Notes: a model not told the origin generated them from the sequence alone. DNA of 64,000 nucleotides from JBCDKH01 sp964388485 (GCA_964388485.1 CAYMAS010000001.1:124001-188000); one strand, 5' to 3'. Shown: positions 7,714 to 17,971, numbered from the stretch's first letter. Numbers and translations: made by a program.

Positions 7714-8537
7714 TGATCAACCTCCCGCCGATGCTGTCCAGCTTCATCGAGCAGACGCAGAAGTCGATCCTCGTCCTCGGCTTGCAACGCTGCGGCGATC
7801 TGACGCAGATGCTCCCGGACCTGCTCCACGGCCTCGACGACGTGGTTCCGGTTGTCCGTCAGGATGTCCGCCCACGGCTCGGCACGACCCGCCGCAATCC
7901 GCGTCGCGTCCCGCACGCCTGGACCACCGCGACGCAAGTCGTTGCCCACCATCAACGCCAACGCCGCCGCGGTCGCATGGGGCCCGTGACTTACGCGAGC
8001 CATCAGCCGGTCATGCTCCACGGGACCCAGCGAACTGTCGCACTGACACCCGAGCGAGGCCCAAAAGGTCTCGACAGCATCTATTGTCGACTGGGAGGCC
8101 CCTCCTGAGCAGAGGTAGCAAGTCGCCCCGTCGAAGAGCGTCGTGGACGCCGCAGCAGGACCGGCGAGCTGGGAACCGGCCATCGGATGTGCAAGGCAGA
8201 CGCGCGTCGAAGGCCATTGATTAGCAACGGCTTCGGCCAACGAAGCTTTGGTGCTCAGGGCGTCGGTCAGCATCGGGCCCTCTGGCAACTTGGGGAGCAG
8301 CTTCAACGCCGGACGAAGCGGCAGGGCCAGCACAATGAGATCGCAGGTCGCCAAAGCATCGACGTCGTCCACCAGTTCCGTCACCGCCTGACGCGCCAGC
8401 GATGCGGCAGCGGCAGAGGCATCCTCATCGAGGCCAACGACTTGCAAGATGCCCGCTCGCCTCGCCGCCAGGCCGATGCTCGACCCGATGAGGCCAAGTC
8501 CGATGATGCCGAGACGATTGACAGCAGCGGTCTCCAC
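7710..8537 (-). CDS. tyrA: Prephenate dehydrogenase (tyrosine synthesis)
   Basis: The 275-residue product begins (GTG) with the NAD-binding motif RLGIIGLGLIGSSIGLA. It contains LTDALSTKA and AHPMAGSQLAGP, in which the His and Gly-Ser contacts with prephenate are conserved across TyrA. It oxidatively decarboxylates prephenate to 4-hydroxyphenylpyruvate. It is monofunctional, with no chorismate mutase or ACT domain, so feedback control by tyrosine via an ACT domain is absent. It overlaps crcB by 4 nt. DAHP synthase for the same pathway is 26 kb away. Confidence 0.9.
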   Translation of the reverse strand: METAAVNRLGIIGLGLIGSSIGLAARRAGILQVVGLDEDASAAAASLARQAVTELVDDVDALATCDLIVLALPLRPALKLLPKLPEGPMLTDALSTKASLAEAVANQWPSTRVCLAHPMAGSQLAGPAAASTTLFDGATCYLCSGGASQSTIDAVETFWASLGCQCDSSLGPVEHDRLMARVSHGPHATAAALALMVGNDLRRGGPGVRDATRIAAGRAEPWADILTDNRNHVVEAVEQVREHLRQIAAALQAEDEDRLLRLLDEAGQHRREVDQ

Positions 8538-8631
8538 GCGGCGACGCTAGGATCGGAGCACGACGCTGCCGTCGTATCGCCATATCCTGTTGGGCGGCCA
8601 CGGCTTGCGCAGCCGTTTTAAGTTGCATCTC

Positions 8632-9693
8632 ATGGACGACGCCACCCTCACCGACCTTCCCATCAACGCCCGGCAAGCGACGCCGATCGTCGCGTTGCCG
8701 TTCGAGTCGACCATTGCGGATTTAGAAGAACGCATCGATAATCTCGAAAGACAGTCTGATGTTAGTGATGAACCAACGCCGGACGTCAGTGAAGAGCTCG
8801 CCGACCTACGATCAACGTATCAGCGACTTCTCCACAAAACTTACGCTGCCTTGACGCCGTGGCAGACGGTGCAGGTCGCTCGCCATCCGCAGCGGCCGCT
8901 CTTTCTCGACTACGTGTCAATGCTCTGCCGCGAGTTCCGCGAAATTCACGGCGACCGTCGGTACGGCGACGACCGCGCCATCCGCTGCGGCTTCGCCCGC
9001 ATCGGCGGCCGCAAGGTCGTCCTCATCGGCCACCACAAGGGCCGGACGACGAAGGAGCGGATCGAGTGCATGTTCGGCTGTGCAAATCCGGAAGGTTACC
9101 GCAAAGCGTTGCGGGTCATGAAGCTGGCCGAGAAGTTCGGCCTGCCCGTCGTCACGCTCGTCGACACGCCCGGGGCGTATCCGGGCATCGGTGCCGAGGA
9201 GCGGGGGCAGGCGGAGAGCATCGCTGTCAACCTGATGGAGATGGCCCGCCTGCGGACGCCGATCGTCAGCGTCGTCATCGGCGAAGGCGGCAGCGGCGGA
9301 GCCCTTGGCCTGGCCGTGGCGGACGCTGTTGCGATGAGTCAGAATGCGTGGTACAGCGTCATCAGCCCCGAAGCGTGCAGCAGTATCCTGTTCAAAGATG
9401 CGAGTAAAGCATCGACTATGGCAGACAGCTTGAAGTTGACGAGTCGCGACTTGACCCGGTTTGGTGTCATAGACGCTGTTGTTCCCGAACCCGTGGGCGG
9501 GGCGCATCGTGATCCACTCGCCGCAGCGCATCAACTTGAAGCCTATATCGGTAAGACCCTGAAGCGTTTGGAGCGTCAAGCCCTAGACGATATGGACGGC
9601 TTGCTCGACGCTCGCTACCACCGCTTTCGCCGCTTGGGCGAGTATGCAGAGCCGTCGGCTGACGAGCAGATACCGATTGCCGCCGCCGGCTAA
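8632..9693 (+). CDS. accA: Acetyl-CoA carboxylase carboxyltransferase, alpha subunit
   Basis: The 353-residue protein has the AccA coiled N-terminus (DLEERIDNLERQ) and the crotonase-fold core: HPQRPLFLDY, FREIHGDRRYGDDRAIRCG, LVDTPGAYPGIGAEERGQ and GEGGSGGALGL, where the Gly-Gly oxyanion hole sits. Together with AccD it transfers the carboxyl group from biotin to acetyl-CoA, giving malonyl-CoA for fatty acid synthesis. accD is not in the window. The ATG at 8632 is preferred to an upstream TTG at 8590. Residues 40-60 (SDEPTPDVSEE) look like a small lineage-specific insertion in the N-terminal coil. Confidence 0.95.
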   Translation: MDDATLTDLPINARQATPIVALPFESTIADLEERIDNLERQSDVSDEPTPDVSEELADLRSTYQRLLHKTYAALTPWQTVQVARHPQRPLFLDYVSMLCREFREIHGDRRYGDDRAIRCGFARIGGRKVVLIGHHKGRTTKERIECMFGCANPEGYRKALRVMKLAEKFGLPVVTLVDTPGAYPGIGAEERGQAESIAVNLMEMARLRTPIVSVVIGEGGSGGALGLAVADAVAMSQNAWYSVISPEACSSILFKDASKASTMADSLKLTSRDLTRFGVIDAVVPEPVGGAHRDPLAAAHQLEAYIGKTLKRLERQALDDMDGLLDARYHRFRRLGEYAEPSADEQIPIAAAG

Positions 9694-9723
9694 ACCTTTG
9701 CTCGACAACGGGAAGCAGTTCCT

Positions 9724-10194
9724 CTACTTCGAGCTGTTGCCTGCCGCTTCATCCATGGTGACGTCGCCCTTGAAGCCTTCGTTCGTATGCTTCGTCTCGT
9801 TGTTGATGCCGTCGGCACTGGTTGATGAGTCGCTTTGAAGGTGACCGGGGACGGGGTCCTGAGCAGTGATCGGCTTATCGAGCGTCGGCCGATCTTCTGG
9901 CCTGCCAATGGTTTGCGTCTCTGTGGGCGACTCGTTGGAGGGGTCACCCAGGCCGACGAGGGCATCGGCACCCGTGTCAATATCTCCGCCGCTGGAGGAC
10001 CCGCGGCCTGAGTCGTTGCCGCCAACGCCGCTGGTGCGTTCACCGGTGCCGGACCGCTCGACGGCGTGCCCCGGATCCTGGTGCAGGGTGCTCGACGACG
10101 CGTACTGAGCCGCAGTGGCATCGCCTGCCTTGATGCCGAAATCGTTGCTGTTGTTCGACTTGCTGTCGGAGGACGAGGAATCTTGTTCGGACAT
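9724..10194 (-). CDS. Ser/Asn/Asp-rich hydrophilic protein, unknown
   Basis: The 156-residue product is strongly hydrophilic and low in complexity (SSSSDSKSNNSND, GGNDSGRGSSSGGD), with no hydrophobic core, signal or helix pattern, so it is probably disordered. It diverges from the gene at 10246 with a 51-base gap and is convergent with accA. Such acidic, Ser/Asn-rich small proteins occur as stress or desiccation proteins, but no motif supports that here. Because a frame on the same strand in another phase (9690-10298) is also open, whether it is coding at all is moderately uncertain. Confidence 0.5.
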   Translation of the reverse strand: MSEQDSSSSDSKSNNSNDFGIKAGDATAAQYASSSTLHQDPGHAVERSGTGERTSGVGGNDSGRGSSSGGDIDTGADALVGLGDPSNESPTETQTIGRPEDRPTLDKPITAQDPVPGHLQSDSSTSADGINNETKHTNEGFKGDVTMDEAAGNSSK

Positions 10195-10245
10195 GCCCCT
10201 TTACACGGCAACCGGCGTGCCGGGCTGGATGGGCTAGGGTGGAGC

Positions 10246-11115
10246 ATGCTCGACCTGCCTGGCCCGATGCCCACGACCTTCGACGAGCTGGCGGCCAAAG
10301 CTCGTCAGGCCGCGACGACGCAGCTGGACGTTCCGGACGGACACGATCCCATCCATATCGATGGCGGCGACTTTCCGTCGGAGGGTCGGCTCATGTCTGT
10401 CAACCTGTCCGGTTCTCGCCTTCATGTCATCGGCGACGGCGAGCACCTCAAGCCGCCGACGCTGGTCGGTGAGGTCCGGCCGGGTCCGCATTTCGATCGG
10501 TTCGAGGCCGAGGCAGACCCGCTGGCGGTCATCGGCGAGCAGATGCCGCCCGTTCATGTGCGACTTCTGGTCGAGGGCGTCGGCATGGGTTTCGGCTTCC
10601 GAGAGACCGACCGCGGCACCCTTGCGATGATCCCGCAGAGCGGATCGGTCGCGGTTGATGCGAGCGTCAAGTCGGATGAACTTTCATCCGCCATTGAAAC
10701 CCGGGCCCGTGCTGAAGCCGCGAAGCAGAACGTCAAGCTCGACGCCGCGACTTTCAAGATTGAGACGCCGGATCCGCGGACGATTCACCTGACCGGCCGC
10801 GTTGAGGGGTCCAAGAAGGTTGCCTTCTTCAATGCTTCGTTCGCCGTGGACGTCGTCGCCGAGGCGGTGGTGGAGACGATGGACGGCGAGTTGTTTGCCT
10901 CGGTTCGCCGGCTCGATCTGTCGGGCGACGGTGCGGTGATGTCGATGATCCTCGCGATGGCCAAGCCGAAGATCGACGAGATCAAGGCCCGGCCGCTGCC
11001 GCTTGGCGGGTTGCTGGAGGTTGCCGGTGTGAGTGGGATGCAGATCCGGGACGTGCAGGTGGCGGCGGATGACGTCTTGTCCTTGCACGTCGCGCTCGGC
11101 GATGCGGCGTCATAA
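10246..11115 (+). CDS. Conserved-looking soluble protein of unknown function
   Basis: The ATG at 10246 has a good ribosome site (GGGTGGAG) at the right distance, giving 289 residues. The sequence alternates beta strands and helices. Residues near 150-200 hold an extended helix (SAIETRARAEAAKQNVKLD), followed by strands ending with QIRDVQVAADDVLSLHVAL. There is no signal peptide and no transmembrane helix. The long amphipathic strand pattern in the second half recalls lipid-binding tubular folds such as DUF2993, but that is only an impression. It is followed by the DUF1206 gene 57 bases downstream. Confidence 0.6.
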   Translation: MLDLPGPMPTTFDELAAKARQAATTQLDVPDGHDPIHIDGGDFPSEGRLMSVNLSGSRLHVIGDGEHLKPPTLVGEVRPGPHFDRFEAEADPLAVIGEQMPPVHVRLLVEGVGMGFGFRETDRGTLAMIPQSGSVAVDASVKSDELSSAIETRARAEAAKQNVKLDAATFKIETPDPRTIHLTGRVEGSKKVAFFNASFAVDVVAEAVVETMDGELFASVRRLDLSGDGAVMSMILAMAKPKIDEIKARPLPLGGLLEVAGVSGMQIRDVQVAADDVLSLHVALGDAAS

Positions 11116-11172
11116 CCGTTCGGCCTAAGCCGGGTTGAACAATTGCGGCATGTCGTTCGCTACCGCAGGGTT

Positions 11173-12027
11173 ATGACATCGGCTAACGCAACTGCATCAA
11201 CGAATCTACACAAAGCCAAGGCCGAGGGATCCGATTGGGGCGAGAAACTGGCCCGCGCCGGCTACTACGCCAAGGGAGCGCTCTACATCACGATCGGCTT
11301 CCTCGCTGCCAAAGCCGCTTTCGGCACGGGCGGGGACGTCGGCGGGTCCAAGAACGCCCTGCAGGTGCTCGCCGGCGAAGGCACGCTGGGCATCATTCTC
11401 CTGTGGATTATCGCCATCGGCCTCGTCGGCTACGCCGCGTGGAACGCGTGGCGGGCCATCGTTGATCCGGAGAACGAGGGCGACGACAAGGAAGGTCTAG
11501 GCAAACGAGCCTTCTTCGCCGTTAGTGCGATTCTTCATGCGGTCTTGGCGGTCTGGGTCTTCACGACGCTGCTCGGCAGCGGCGGCTCAGGTTCGTCGGG
11601 TGGGTCGGGCGGTACGCAGGGGCTCGTCGGATCGGTGCTGTCGTGGGGCGTCATCGGCCAGATCCTCGTCGGCATCGCGGCGCTCGTCATCATCGGCTTC
11701 GCCATTCAGCAGCTGATCAAGGCCTGGAAGGTCGACCTGTCGGACCAGCTCATGTTCTCGAAGATGAGCGACACCATGAAGAAGGTCACGACCTACTCCG
11801 GCCGCGGCGGCTTGGCGGCGCGGGGCATTGTCTTCACGATCGTCGGGCTGTTCATCCTCACGGCCGCGTGGCAGGGCGACAGCAGCGAAGCCGGCGGCCT
11901 GGGTGCCGCACTCGGCAAACTCGGCAGCTTCGGCCCGATCGTTCTCGGCGTCGTCGCGATCGGTCTGGCGCTGTACGGCGTCCACATGATCATGAAGGGC
12001 CGGTATCGCCGCATCGAGATCGAGTAG
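11173..12027 (+). CDS. DUF1206 integral membrane protein
   Basis: The 284-residue protein consists of three repeats of a two-helix unit, the DUF1206 arrangement: ARAGYYAKGALYITIGFLA near residue 20, KRAFFAVSAILHAVLAVWV near 115, and ARGIVFTIVGLFILTAAW near 215. Each repeat starts with a small-Gly-Tyr-rich first helix. A Gly/Ser linker (GSGGSGSSGGSGG) separates repeats two and three. The function of DUF1206 is not known. The ATG at 11173 is preceded by GCAGGG and preferred to an upstream TTG. Confidence 0.82.
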   Translation: MTSANATASTNLHKAKAEGSDWGEKLARAGYYAKGALYITIGFLAAKAAFGTGGDVGGSKNALQVLAGEGTLGIILLWIIAIGLVGYAAWNAWRAIVDPENEGDDKEGLGKRAFFAVSAILHAVLAVWVFTTLLGSGGSGSSGGSGGTQGLVGSVLSWGVIGQILVGIAALVIIGFAIQQLIKAWKVDLSDQLMFSKMSDTMKKVTTYSGRGGLAARGIVFTIVGLFILTAAWQGDSSEAGGLGAALGKLGSFGPIVLGVVAIGLALYGVHMIMKGRYRRIEIE

Positions 12028-12066
12028 AACAGCCGCTCTCGATGATCCTCAGGCCGGCAACGGTCT

Positions 12067-12384
12067 TCAGGCCGGACCGTCGCCCAGGAAGTGCGGGCCG
12101 CAGCGATAGCCGGTGGCTTGAACGGTTTCAAGCAGTTGGTGCGCAGTGACTTCGCGGGCGTCGTAGATGACGCTGCATTGGCCGCTGGGGAAATCGACCT
12201 CCGCCTCCCGAACGCCGCCGACGGCCTCGAGGTCTTTGACGACCTTCTCTTCGCAGGAATGGCTGTGCATGCCTTCGATGGCGACGATCAGCAAAGAATC
12301 GCCGCTGATGCTGTCGCCAGGCCGAGCGACGCCGGTCCCACGATTGTCGGAAGATGAATCGGCTTCGGCGACCATCCGTGACAT
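12067..12384 (-). CDS. Heavy-metal-associated (HMA) domain protein with SxxC site
   Basis: Residues 30-95 form a single ferredoxin-like HMA domain (LLIVAIEGMHSHSCEEKV, then AEVDFPSGQCSVIYD, then LLETVQATGYR). In copper chaperones the loop reads GMxCxxC. Here it is GMHSHSC (residues 38-44), so the first cysteine is serine and two histidines flank it. The last cysteine is kept. This would favour a His/Cys site rather than a classic Cu(I) bis-thiolate. A 30-residue Ser/Asp-rich head precedes the domain. No metal ATPase is nearby. Confidence 0.78.
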   Translation of the reverse strand: MSRMVAEADSSSDNRGTGVARPGDSISGDSLLIVAIEGMHSHSCEEKVVKDLEAVGGVREAEVDFPSGQCSVIYDAREVTAHQLLETVQATGYRCGPHFLGDGPA

Positions 12385-12515
12385 CGTATCCCATGATGCA
12401 TCGGTTGTTGCGGCCTACACGTTCAAAGGGAAGAAGCTCCAGCGTGATCGACTCAATCGCGGGTGGCGTGGCCGACTGCACTACGGTGTGCCCGACTGCA
12501 CTACGCTGTCGCCGC

Positions 12516-13112
12516 ATGCTTCTGCTGATCGATAACTACGACAGCTTCACGTACAACCTCGTTCAGCTCGTCGAGACAGTCGCCCGCGAGGCGATGCCGG
12601 GGCTGGAGGTGAAGGTCGTTCGGCACGATGCGGTCAACGCGGAGCAGGCCGAGGCGTGGAAGCCGACGCATCTGCTGGTCAGTCCCGGACCTTGCACGCC
12701 GCGGGAGGCCGGGGCGTCGAGCGACGTCATCGAGCGACTGTCGAAGCAGGGCGTCCCGACGCTGGGCGTCTGTCTGGGCCATCAGTGCATCGCCGACCGT
12801 TTCGGCGGCGTCGTGGAGCGGGCAGCGAAGTTGATGCACGGCAAGACGGACGTCGTCGAGCACGACGGCCGCACGATCTTCGCGAACGTGCCGAGCCCCC
12901 TGACGGTGGCGAGATACCACTCGCTGATCGTCCGCCCCGACTCGCTGCCGGACGACTTTGAGGTGTCCGCCACGACCGCCGCCGGTGAAATCATGGCGTT
13001 TCGCCATCGTGAGCTGCCTCTGGAAGGGCTGCAATTTCACCCCGAAAGCTTCATGACCGATCACGGCGACCGGCTGATGCGAAACTTCCTGGTGCGGCCC
13101 GACGCCACGTAA
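12516..13112 (+). CDS. trpG: Glutamine amidotransferase of anthranilate/aminodeoxychorismate synthase
   Basis: The 198-residue class I amidotransferase starts MLLLIDNYDSFTYNLVQ and has the oxyanion loop VSPGPCTP, the nucleophile elbow GVCLGHQC (Cys86) and the catalytic HPES near the end. It supplies ammonia from glutamine to TrpE or PabB for tryptophan or folate synthesis. The synthase subunit is not in the window, so trpG and pabA cannot be separated. Upstream, 12473-12507 carries a short direct repeat (CCGACTGCACTACG twice). Confidence 0.88.
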   Translation: MLLLIDNYDSFTYNLVQLVETVAREAMPGLEVKVVRHDAVNAEQAEAWKPTHLLVSPGPCTPREAGASSDVIERLSKQGVPTLGVCLGHQCIADRFGGVVERAAKLMHGKTDVVEHDGRTIFANVPSPLTVARYHSLIVRPDSLPDDFEVSATTAAGEIMAFRHRELPLEGLQFHPESFMTDHGDRLMRNFLVRPDAT

Positions 13113-13121
13113 ACGACCCGA

Positions 13122-13225
13122 CCTCCGTCATCCTGAGCGAGCGTAGCGAGTCGAAGGACCTCGTTGGCTCGTCGGACTGGTGCAGACGATCAGACGAGGT
13201 CCCTCGGCTCCGCTCGGGATGACGG
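13122..13225. repeat. Inverted repeat, family B copy 1
   Basis: The left arm at 13122-13164 contains GTCATCCTGAGCGAGCG...GAAGGACCTCGT. The right arm at 13192-13224 contains GAGGTCCCTCGG...CGGGATGAC, its imperfect inverse. The element fills the gap between the convergent trpG (+) and a PEP-CTERM gene (-). A second copy lies at 37553. Motifs of this kind (CATCCTGAGCG...) are widespread interspersed repeats in bacterial genomes. Confidence 0.8.
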
Positions 13226-13253
13226 ATCAGGGGCGGTTGCTTCGTCGAATGCG

Positions 13254-13955
13254 TCATCGACGCCGACGGAGGACGGCGAGGCTTAAGAGGCCGAGCAGCG
13301 ATGCGGTCGCGGGCTCGGGGATGACCACAGCACCGACGTTGTCGACCTGCACGTCGAAGTCGGTGAAGCCGAAGAAGAACCCGGGCGTGAAGGTCGTGAA
13401 CTCGATCGAATCGGCCGTGGCCAGAACGTCGGCGAACGTGCGGCCGGCCGTGAGAACAGGCTCGAAGTTGCTGTCGAGGTCGCCGGTGCCGATCCAACTG
13501 GCCGGCAGGTCGACGCTGGTCGGGTCGTTGATGGTGACGCTGTAGGTCTGCCAGCCGGCGGCGCTGCTGGTGAGCGTGCCGAGCGGGAAGAAGAGGCCGG
13601 TCGTCGTCTCGGTGCCGGAGTCGTCAGTGTCTTGAATCGACAGCCCGAAGTCACGCGGTACTTCGTTGCCGATGAATCCGCCGCTGATCGAGTCGACCTT
13701 GACGTCGACGGTGTAGGTGGCCGGCTGGGTCGGATCGAACCAGAGCGGCATGTCGTCGTTGCGGACGGTCATGCCGAAGACGTCGTCGAGGAAGACGTCG
13801 AGGTTGGCCCCCGGGTTGCCGCCGGTGGGGCTGACATCGGTGCGGCCACTGACGGACCAGCCGTCGCGGCCGTTGTCGAAGGTCGTGATCTGGGCTGCCG
13901 CGGTGGCGGCGAGGGTGAAGCTGGCAACGAGGCCGGTCGTGATATTGAGTTTCAT
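13254..13955 (-). CDS. PEP-CTERM exported protein 1
   Basis: The 233-residue protein has a Sec signal peptide (MKLNITTGLVASFTLAATAAA). A beta-sandwich-like body follows (TFDNGRDGWSVSG, then TYTVDVKVDS), resembling carbohydrate-binding or choice-of-anchor domains. It ends in the sorting tag VIPEPATASLLGLL...VLRRRR. PEP-CTERM tags are cut by exosortase and mark extracellular or outer-envelope proteins. A strong ribosome site (AGGAGAGA) sits 5 bases before the ATG at 13955. It is single and not in an operon. The exosortase gene is not in the window. Confidence 0.88.
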   Translation of the reverse strand: MKLNITTGLVASFTLAATAAAQITTFDNGRDGWSVSGRTDVSPTGGNPGANLDVFLDDVFGMTVRNDDMPLWFDPTQPATYTVDVKVDSISGGFIGNEVPRDFGLSIQDTDDSGTETTTGLFFPLGTLTSSAAGWQTYSVTINDPTSVDLPASWIGTGDLDSNFEPVLTAGRTFADVLATADSIEFTTFTPGFFFGFTDFDVQVDNVGAVVIPEPATASLLGLLSLAVLRRRR

Positions 13956-14088
13956 GCAGTCTCTCCTGGTGTTGATGCCGGTTGGTGAAGCCGAAGCTAT
14001 CGAGCAACACGGATCCATGCAAGAGAAACCGTCAGCTTCCTCAAACCTGGAGCTTCTGAGTAAGTTTCACGAAGACCGAGTTCGATCG

Positions 14089-15450
<1,362 letters not shown>

Positions 15451-15714
15451 GCCCAGTGCCTTCCGTGGCCGGAGATTCAGGTTGTTCAGCGGGGCCGATC
15501 CATCGACCTCGCCACGCGTGCCGGCTTCGTGCGAGACACGCGCGGCTCCAAGCATGACGTCGGCACAGGCGACTTGCAAGCGTCAGTGGGCGACCTGTAG
15601 ACAACCTGCCATGTCAAATTGTCGAGCCGCGACAGGAACGGCCGGCTGACGACGAAGGAATTCCGTACCGGCTGCTGACACCGGTCTGCTCGTCCTCGAT
15701 ACACTTCGCCACCC

Positions 15715-17445
15715 ATGCCAGATCTGCGTGCCCCTTCCCCGCTGTCTCTCGAACGCCTAGAGCCTCGTCGGCTGCTTGCCAGCACGTTGGCTGAAGTGCA
15801 GGCTCTGGCTGCCGAAGCTGATCGCAGCGTCGAAGGCGGCTTCGCCGTCACGATCAACTTTCAGCCCGACGACCTCGGCAACGTCGCCTTCACCCGCGGC
15901 GACTACGGCCGGCCTTACGCTGAACGCGGCAACGGCCTGACCTACGGCTGGAACCGCGACCTCAACGCCGCCGGTGCCATGTTCGATCGCGACTCTGATC
16001 GCGACCTCTTCGCCCTCAAAGAAACCAGCGCCGTCGGCAATGGTCCAGCCGGCGAGGCGCAGGACGTCGACGAGCGATACGACACCGGGGCCATCGTGCA
16101 GGACGGGGATACGTGGAGCATCGACGTGCCGGACGGCAAGACGTACGCGTTGGCGATGGTCGTGGGCGATCCCGTCTTCGGCGAGAGCGGGCCGACCGTG
16201 AGCGACACGTACATCAACGTGCACGGCGAGCGGTTCATTCGCGGCGAAATCGAGGGCTACTGGCCGTTTGCGGAGGCGGTGGGCTACGTCGAACCCGATA
16301 CCGATGGCCGCATCACGCTTGAGGTCGACTCGCTGACGACGAATGGCCGGCTGCTGTGGGTCCGTGTCGCCGAGGTCGAGCCGCTGCCGACGTACGAGAC
16401 GGGCCAGACGCTCGACTGGACGCGGTCGATTGACGGTCTGGCCCCGGCACCGACGGGCGGTTCGAGTGTGGCGGAGGGAACGATCATTCCGGACAGTCCG
16501 GTTCGTCGGGCCGAGGGTGGATCGGTCCGGCTCGGCGACGAGCTCGTCTTCGTCGGCGGCTTCGCTCAGGCGTATACGGGACCTTGGGATCGGGTGGACG
16601 TCGTGAACCTCGAGACAGGCGCCACGCGATCGGCCGAGCCGATTCCCGACGGTGTCCCGGAAACGCACGCGGCTCTTGCCGCCGACGAAGAGCGTGGGTT
16701 GATCTATCAGATTGCCGGTCAGATCGGGCTCGGCGACGGCATCGGGCCGCCGCCGATTGTCAGCGACGCCTACGCCATCGACATCAACGAGACCGGCGCC
16801 GCCGCCTGGACGGAGTTGCCGGATCTGCCTGAAGCCCGCACGGCGGCGTCGGCGTTCGTGGTGAAGGACCGTCTGCACGTCCTCGGCGGTGCCGATCAGC
16901 AGGGCGTGTTGACGCAGACGCAGCACTGGTCGATCGACCTCGTCCAGCTCATCGATGAAGGCGACGACACAATCGAGTGGGAGGCGATGCCGCCGCTGCC
17001 GTTCGCGACGAACCACGCGACGGTCGAGGTGTTCGAGGATGCCGCCGAGTTCGGCGGGCCGCTGGTGGTGGTCGCGGTCGGTGAGTACGACCACGGTCGG
17101 GGCTACTCGACGCTCCGGCACACGCAGCGGTACGACGTGGATCAGGCCAGCTGGTCGCTAGGCCAACTCGCCCCGTTCGCCCGCAGCCACGTCAGTTCCA
17201 CGACGGTCGGCGACAGCCTCTGGATCGTCGCCGGTCAAGGCCGGGGCAACTTCGTTGAGGAGGAGAGCTTCAGCTACGACGTCTCCGAAGACGAGTGGAT
17301 GATTCAGACGAGCCTGCCCCAACCCCGCAAGATCGGCGGCGTCTTCTACGACGGCGACCGCGACCTGCTCCTCTACATCGCCGGCGACTCCCGCGACAAC
17401 GGCTTCATGGCGGACACGTTCTTCGCAGAGCTCGACGAGTCGTGA
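15715..17445 (+). CDS. Kelch-repeat exoprotein with LEPRRLLA tag
   Basis: The N-terminus LSLERLEPRRLLAST is the classic planctomycete surface-protein motif. Residues 45-215 form a beta-sandwich resembling malectin/galactose-binding domains (INFQPDDLGN, GLTYGWNRD, TYINVHGERF). From about 275 onward there are Kelch-type blades (SVRLGDELVFVGGF, AFVVKDRLHVLGGA, STTVGDSLWIVAGQG, GGVFYDGDRDLLLYIAG), giving a beta-propeller. No catalytic residues are evident. It is probably a sugar- or surface-binding exoprotein. A perfect palindrome follows 15 bases after the stop. Confidence 0.82.
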   Translation: MPDLRAPSPLSLERLEPRRLLASTLAEVQALAAEADRSVEGGFAVTINFQPDDLGNVAFTRGDYGRPYAERGNGLTYGWNRDLNAAGAMFDRDSDRDLFALKETSAVGNGPAGEAQDVDERYDTGAIVQDGDTWSIDVPDGKTYALAMVVGDPVFGESGPTVSDTYINVHGERFIRGEIEGYWPFAEAVGYVEPDTDGRITLEVDSLTTNGRLLWVRVAEVEPLPTYETGQTLDWTRSIDGLAPAPTGGSSVAEGTIIPDSPVRRAEGGSVRLGDELVFVGGFAQAYTGPWDRVDVVNLETGATRSAEPIPDGVPETHAALAADEERGLIYQIAGQIGLGDGIGPPPIVSDAYAIDINETGAAAWTELPDLPEARTAASAFVVKDRLHVLGGADQQGVLTQTQHWSIDLVQLIDEGDDTIEWEAMPPLPFATNHATVEVFEDAAEFGGPLVVVAVGEYDHGRGYSTLRHTQRYDVDQASWSLGQLAPFARSHVSSTTVGDSLWIVAGQGRGNFVEEESFSYDVSEDEWMIQTSLPQPRKIGGVFYDGDRDLLLYIAGDSRDNGFMADTFFAELDES

Positions 17446-17460
17446 TCCTCTATTCACGGA

Positions 17461-17486
17461 TAGCCGCGGAGCCTGCTCCGCGGCTA
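17461..17486. repeat. Perfect 26-base palindrome after the Kelch gene
   Basis: TAGCCGCGGAGC-CT-GCTCCGCGGCTA is a perfect hairpin 15 bases past the Kelch stop, with no U-tract. The left half recurs at 29982-29992 (TAGCCGCGGAG), pointing to a repeat family rather than a unique terminator. Confidence 0.75.
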
Positions 17487-17933
17487 CTGGAACCGGCCCG
17501 TCGAGCGCGAGCGTCGCAACGCCGAAAGCTTTTCAGAAAGTTCTTGTTAAACCGCGTGCTTCGGGTGTGGCTTGGCGACGTGACAGGACGTAAGGTGCCT
17601 GCGGCGCACACCGCGGCGTTCGTCGAAGGCTTTTGTGGCCGAACCGATGGATGCCCTTGATGGCGCCGGGCCGCCTACTGAGGTCACGCCCGCTTGCCGA
17701 TGAGGCATGACGGGATCGCCGCGGTGGGACAGGTTGCAGGCCGACGGGTTCATCCCGTCCGCATGGAACTCGGGTCCGGGCCACCCTTACTGCTCGAGGG
17801 TTCGTCCGCTCTGCCTTCGCTTCGCTCGCGGGTGCCGCCTTTTTGAACCATCGAATGACTCGCGACCGCTTGTCGCAGGAGCTTCGGCAAAGCAGTCGAC
17901 ATATCGAACCTTCGGCAAGTCGCTGCGTAACCT

Positions 17934-17947
17934 TGGCAGTGCTGCCA
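17934..17947. promoter_or_regulatory. Palindrome upstream of small lipoprotein gene
   Basis: TGGCAG-TG-CTGCCA is a perfect 14-base dyad 24 bases before the ATG at 17972. Its position and size suit an operator or a short leader hairpin; there is no further support. Confidence 0.35.
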
Positions 17948-17971
17948 GGAACCCGTGGTTACCTTCGACGC

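Larger units (their letters stand above)
17446..17971. other. 526-base non-coding stretch, structured but unidentified
   Basis: No credible protein is seen in any frame. The segment holds the palindrome at 17461 and several short hairpins: GACGGG-TTCAT-CCCGTC near 17739, ACCCT...AGGGT near 17784, and TGGCAGTGCTGCCA at 17934. I compared it by eye with RNase P RNA (no GAGGAAAGUC core), SRP RNA (no GGAAGGA-AGCAGCC loop) and tmRNA (no T-arm and no proteolysis-tag frame) and found none. An unrecognised RNA or a long promoter region for the downstream lipoprotein gene are both possible. Confidence 0.4.

Noticed and set aside
7714..8600. Fluoride riboswitch before crcB
   Set aside because: crcB overlaps tyrA by 4 nt and tyrA coding sequence occupies the upstream region; no GGNGAUGG...CUGAUG pattern was seen.
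12473..12507. Short direct repeat CCGACTGCACTACG as an attachment site
   Set aside because: The copies are 16 bases apart with no integrase or element between them; probably a local duplication.
17446..17971. RNase P RNA, SRP RNA or tmRNA
   Set aside because: The universally conserved core sequences of each were looked for on both strands and not found.
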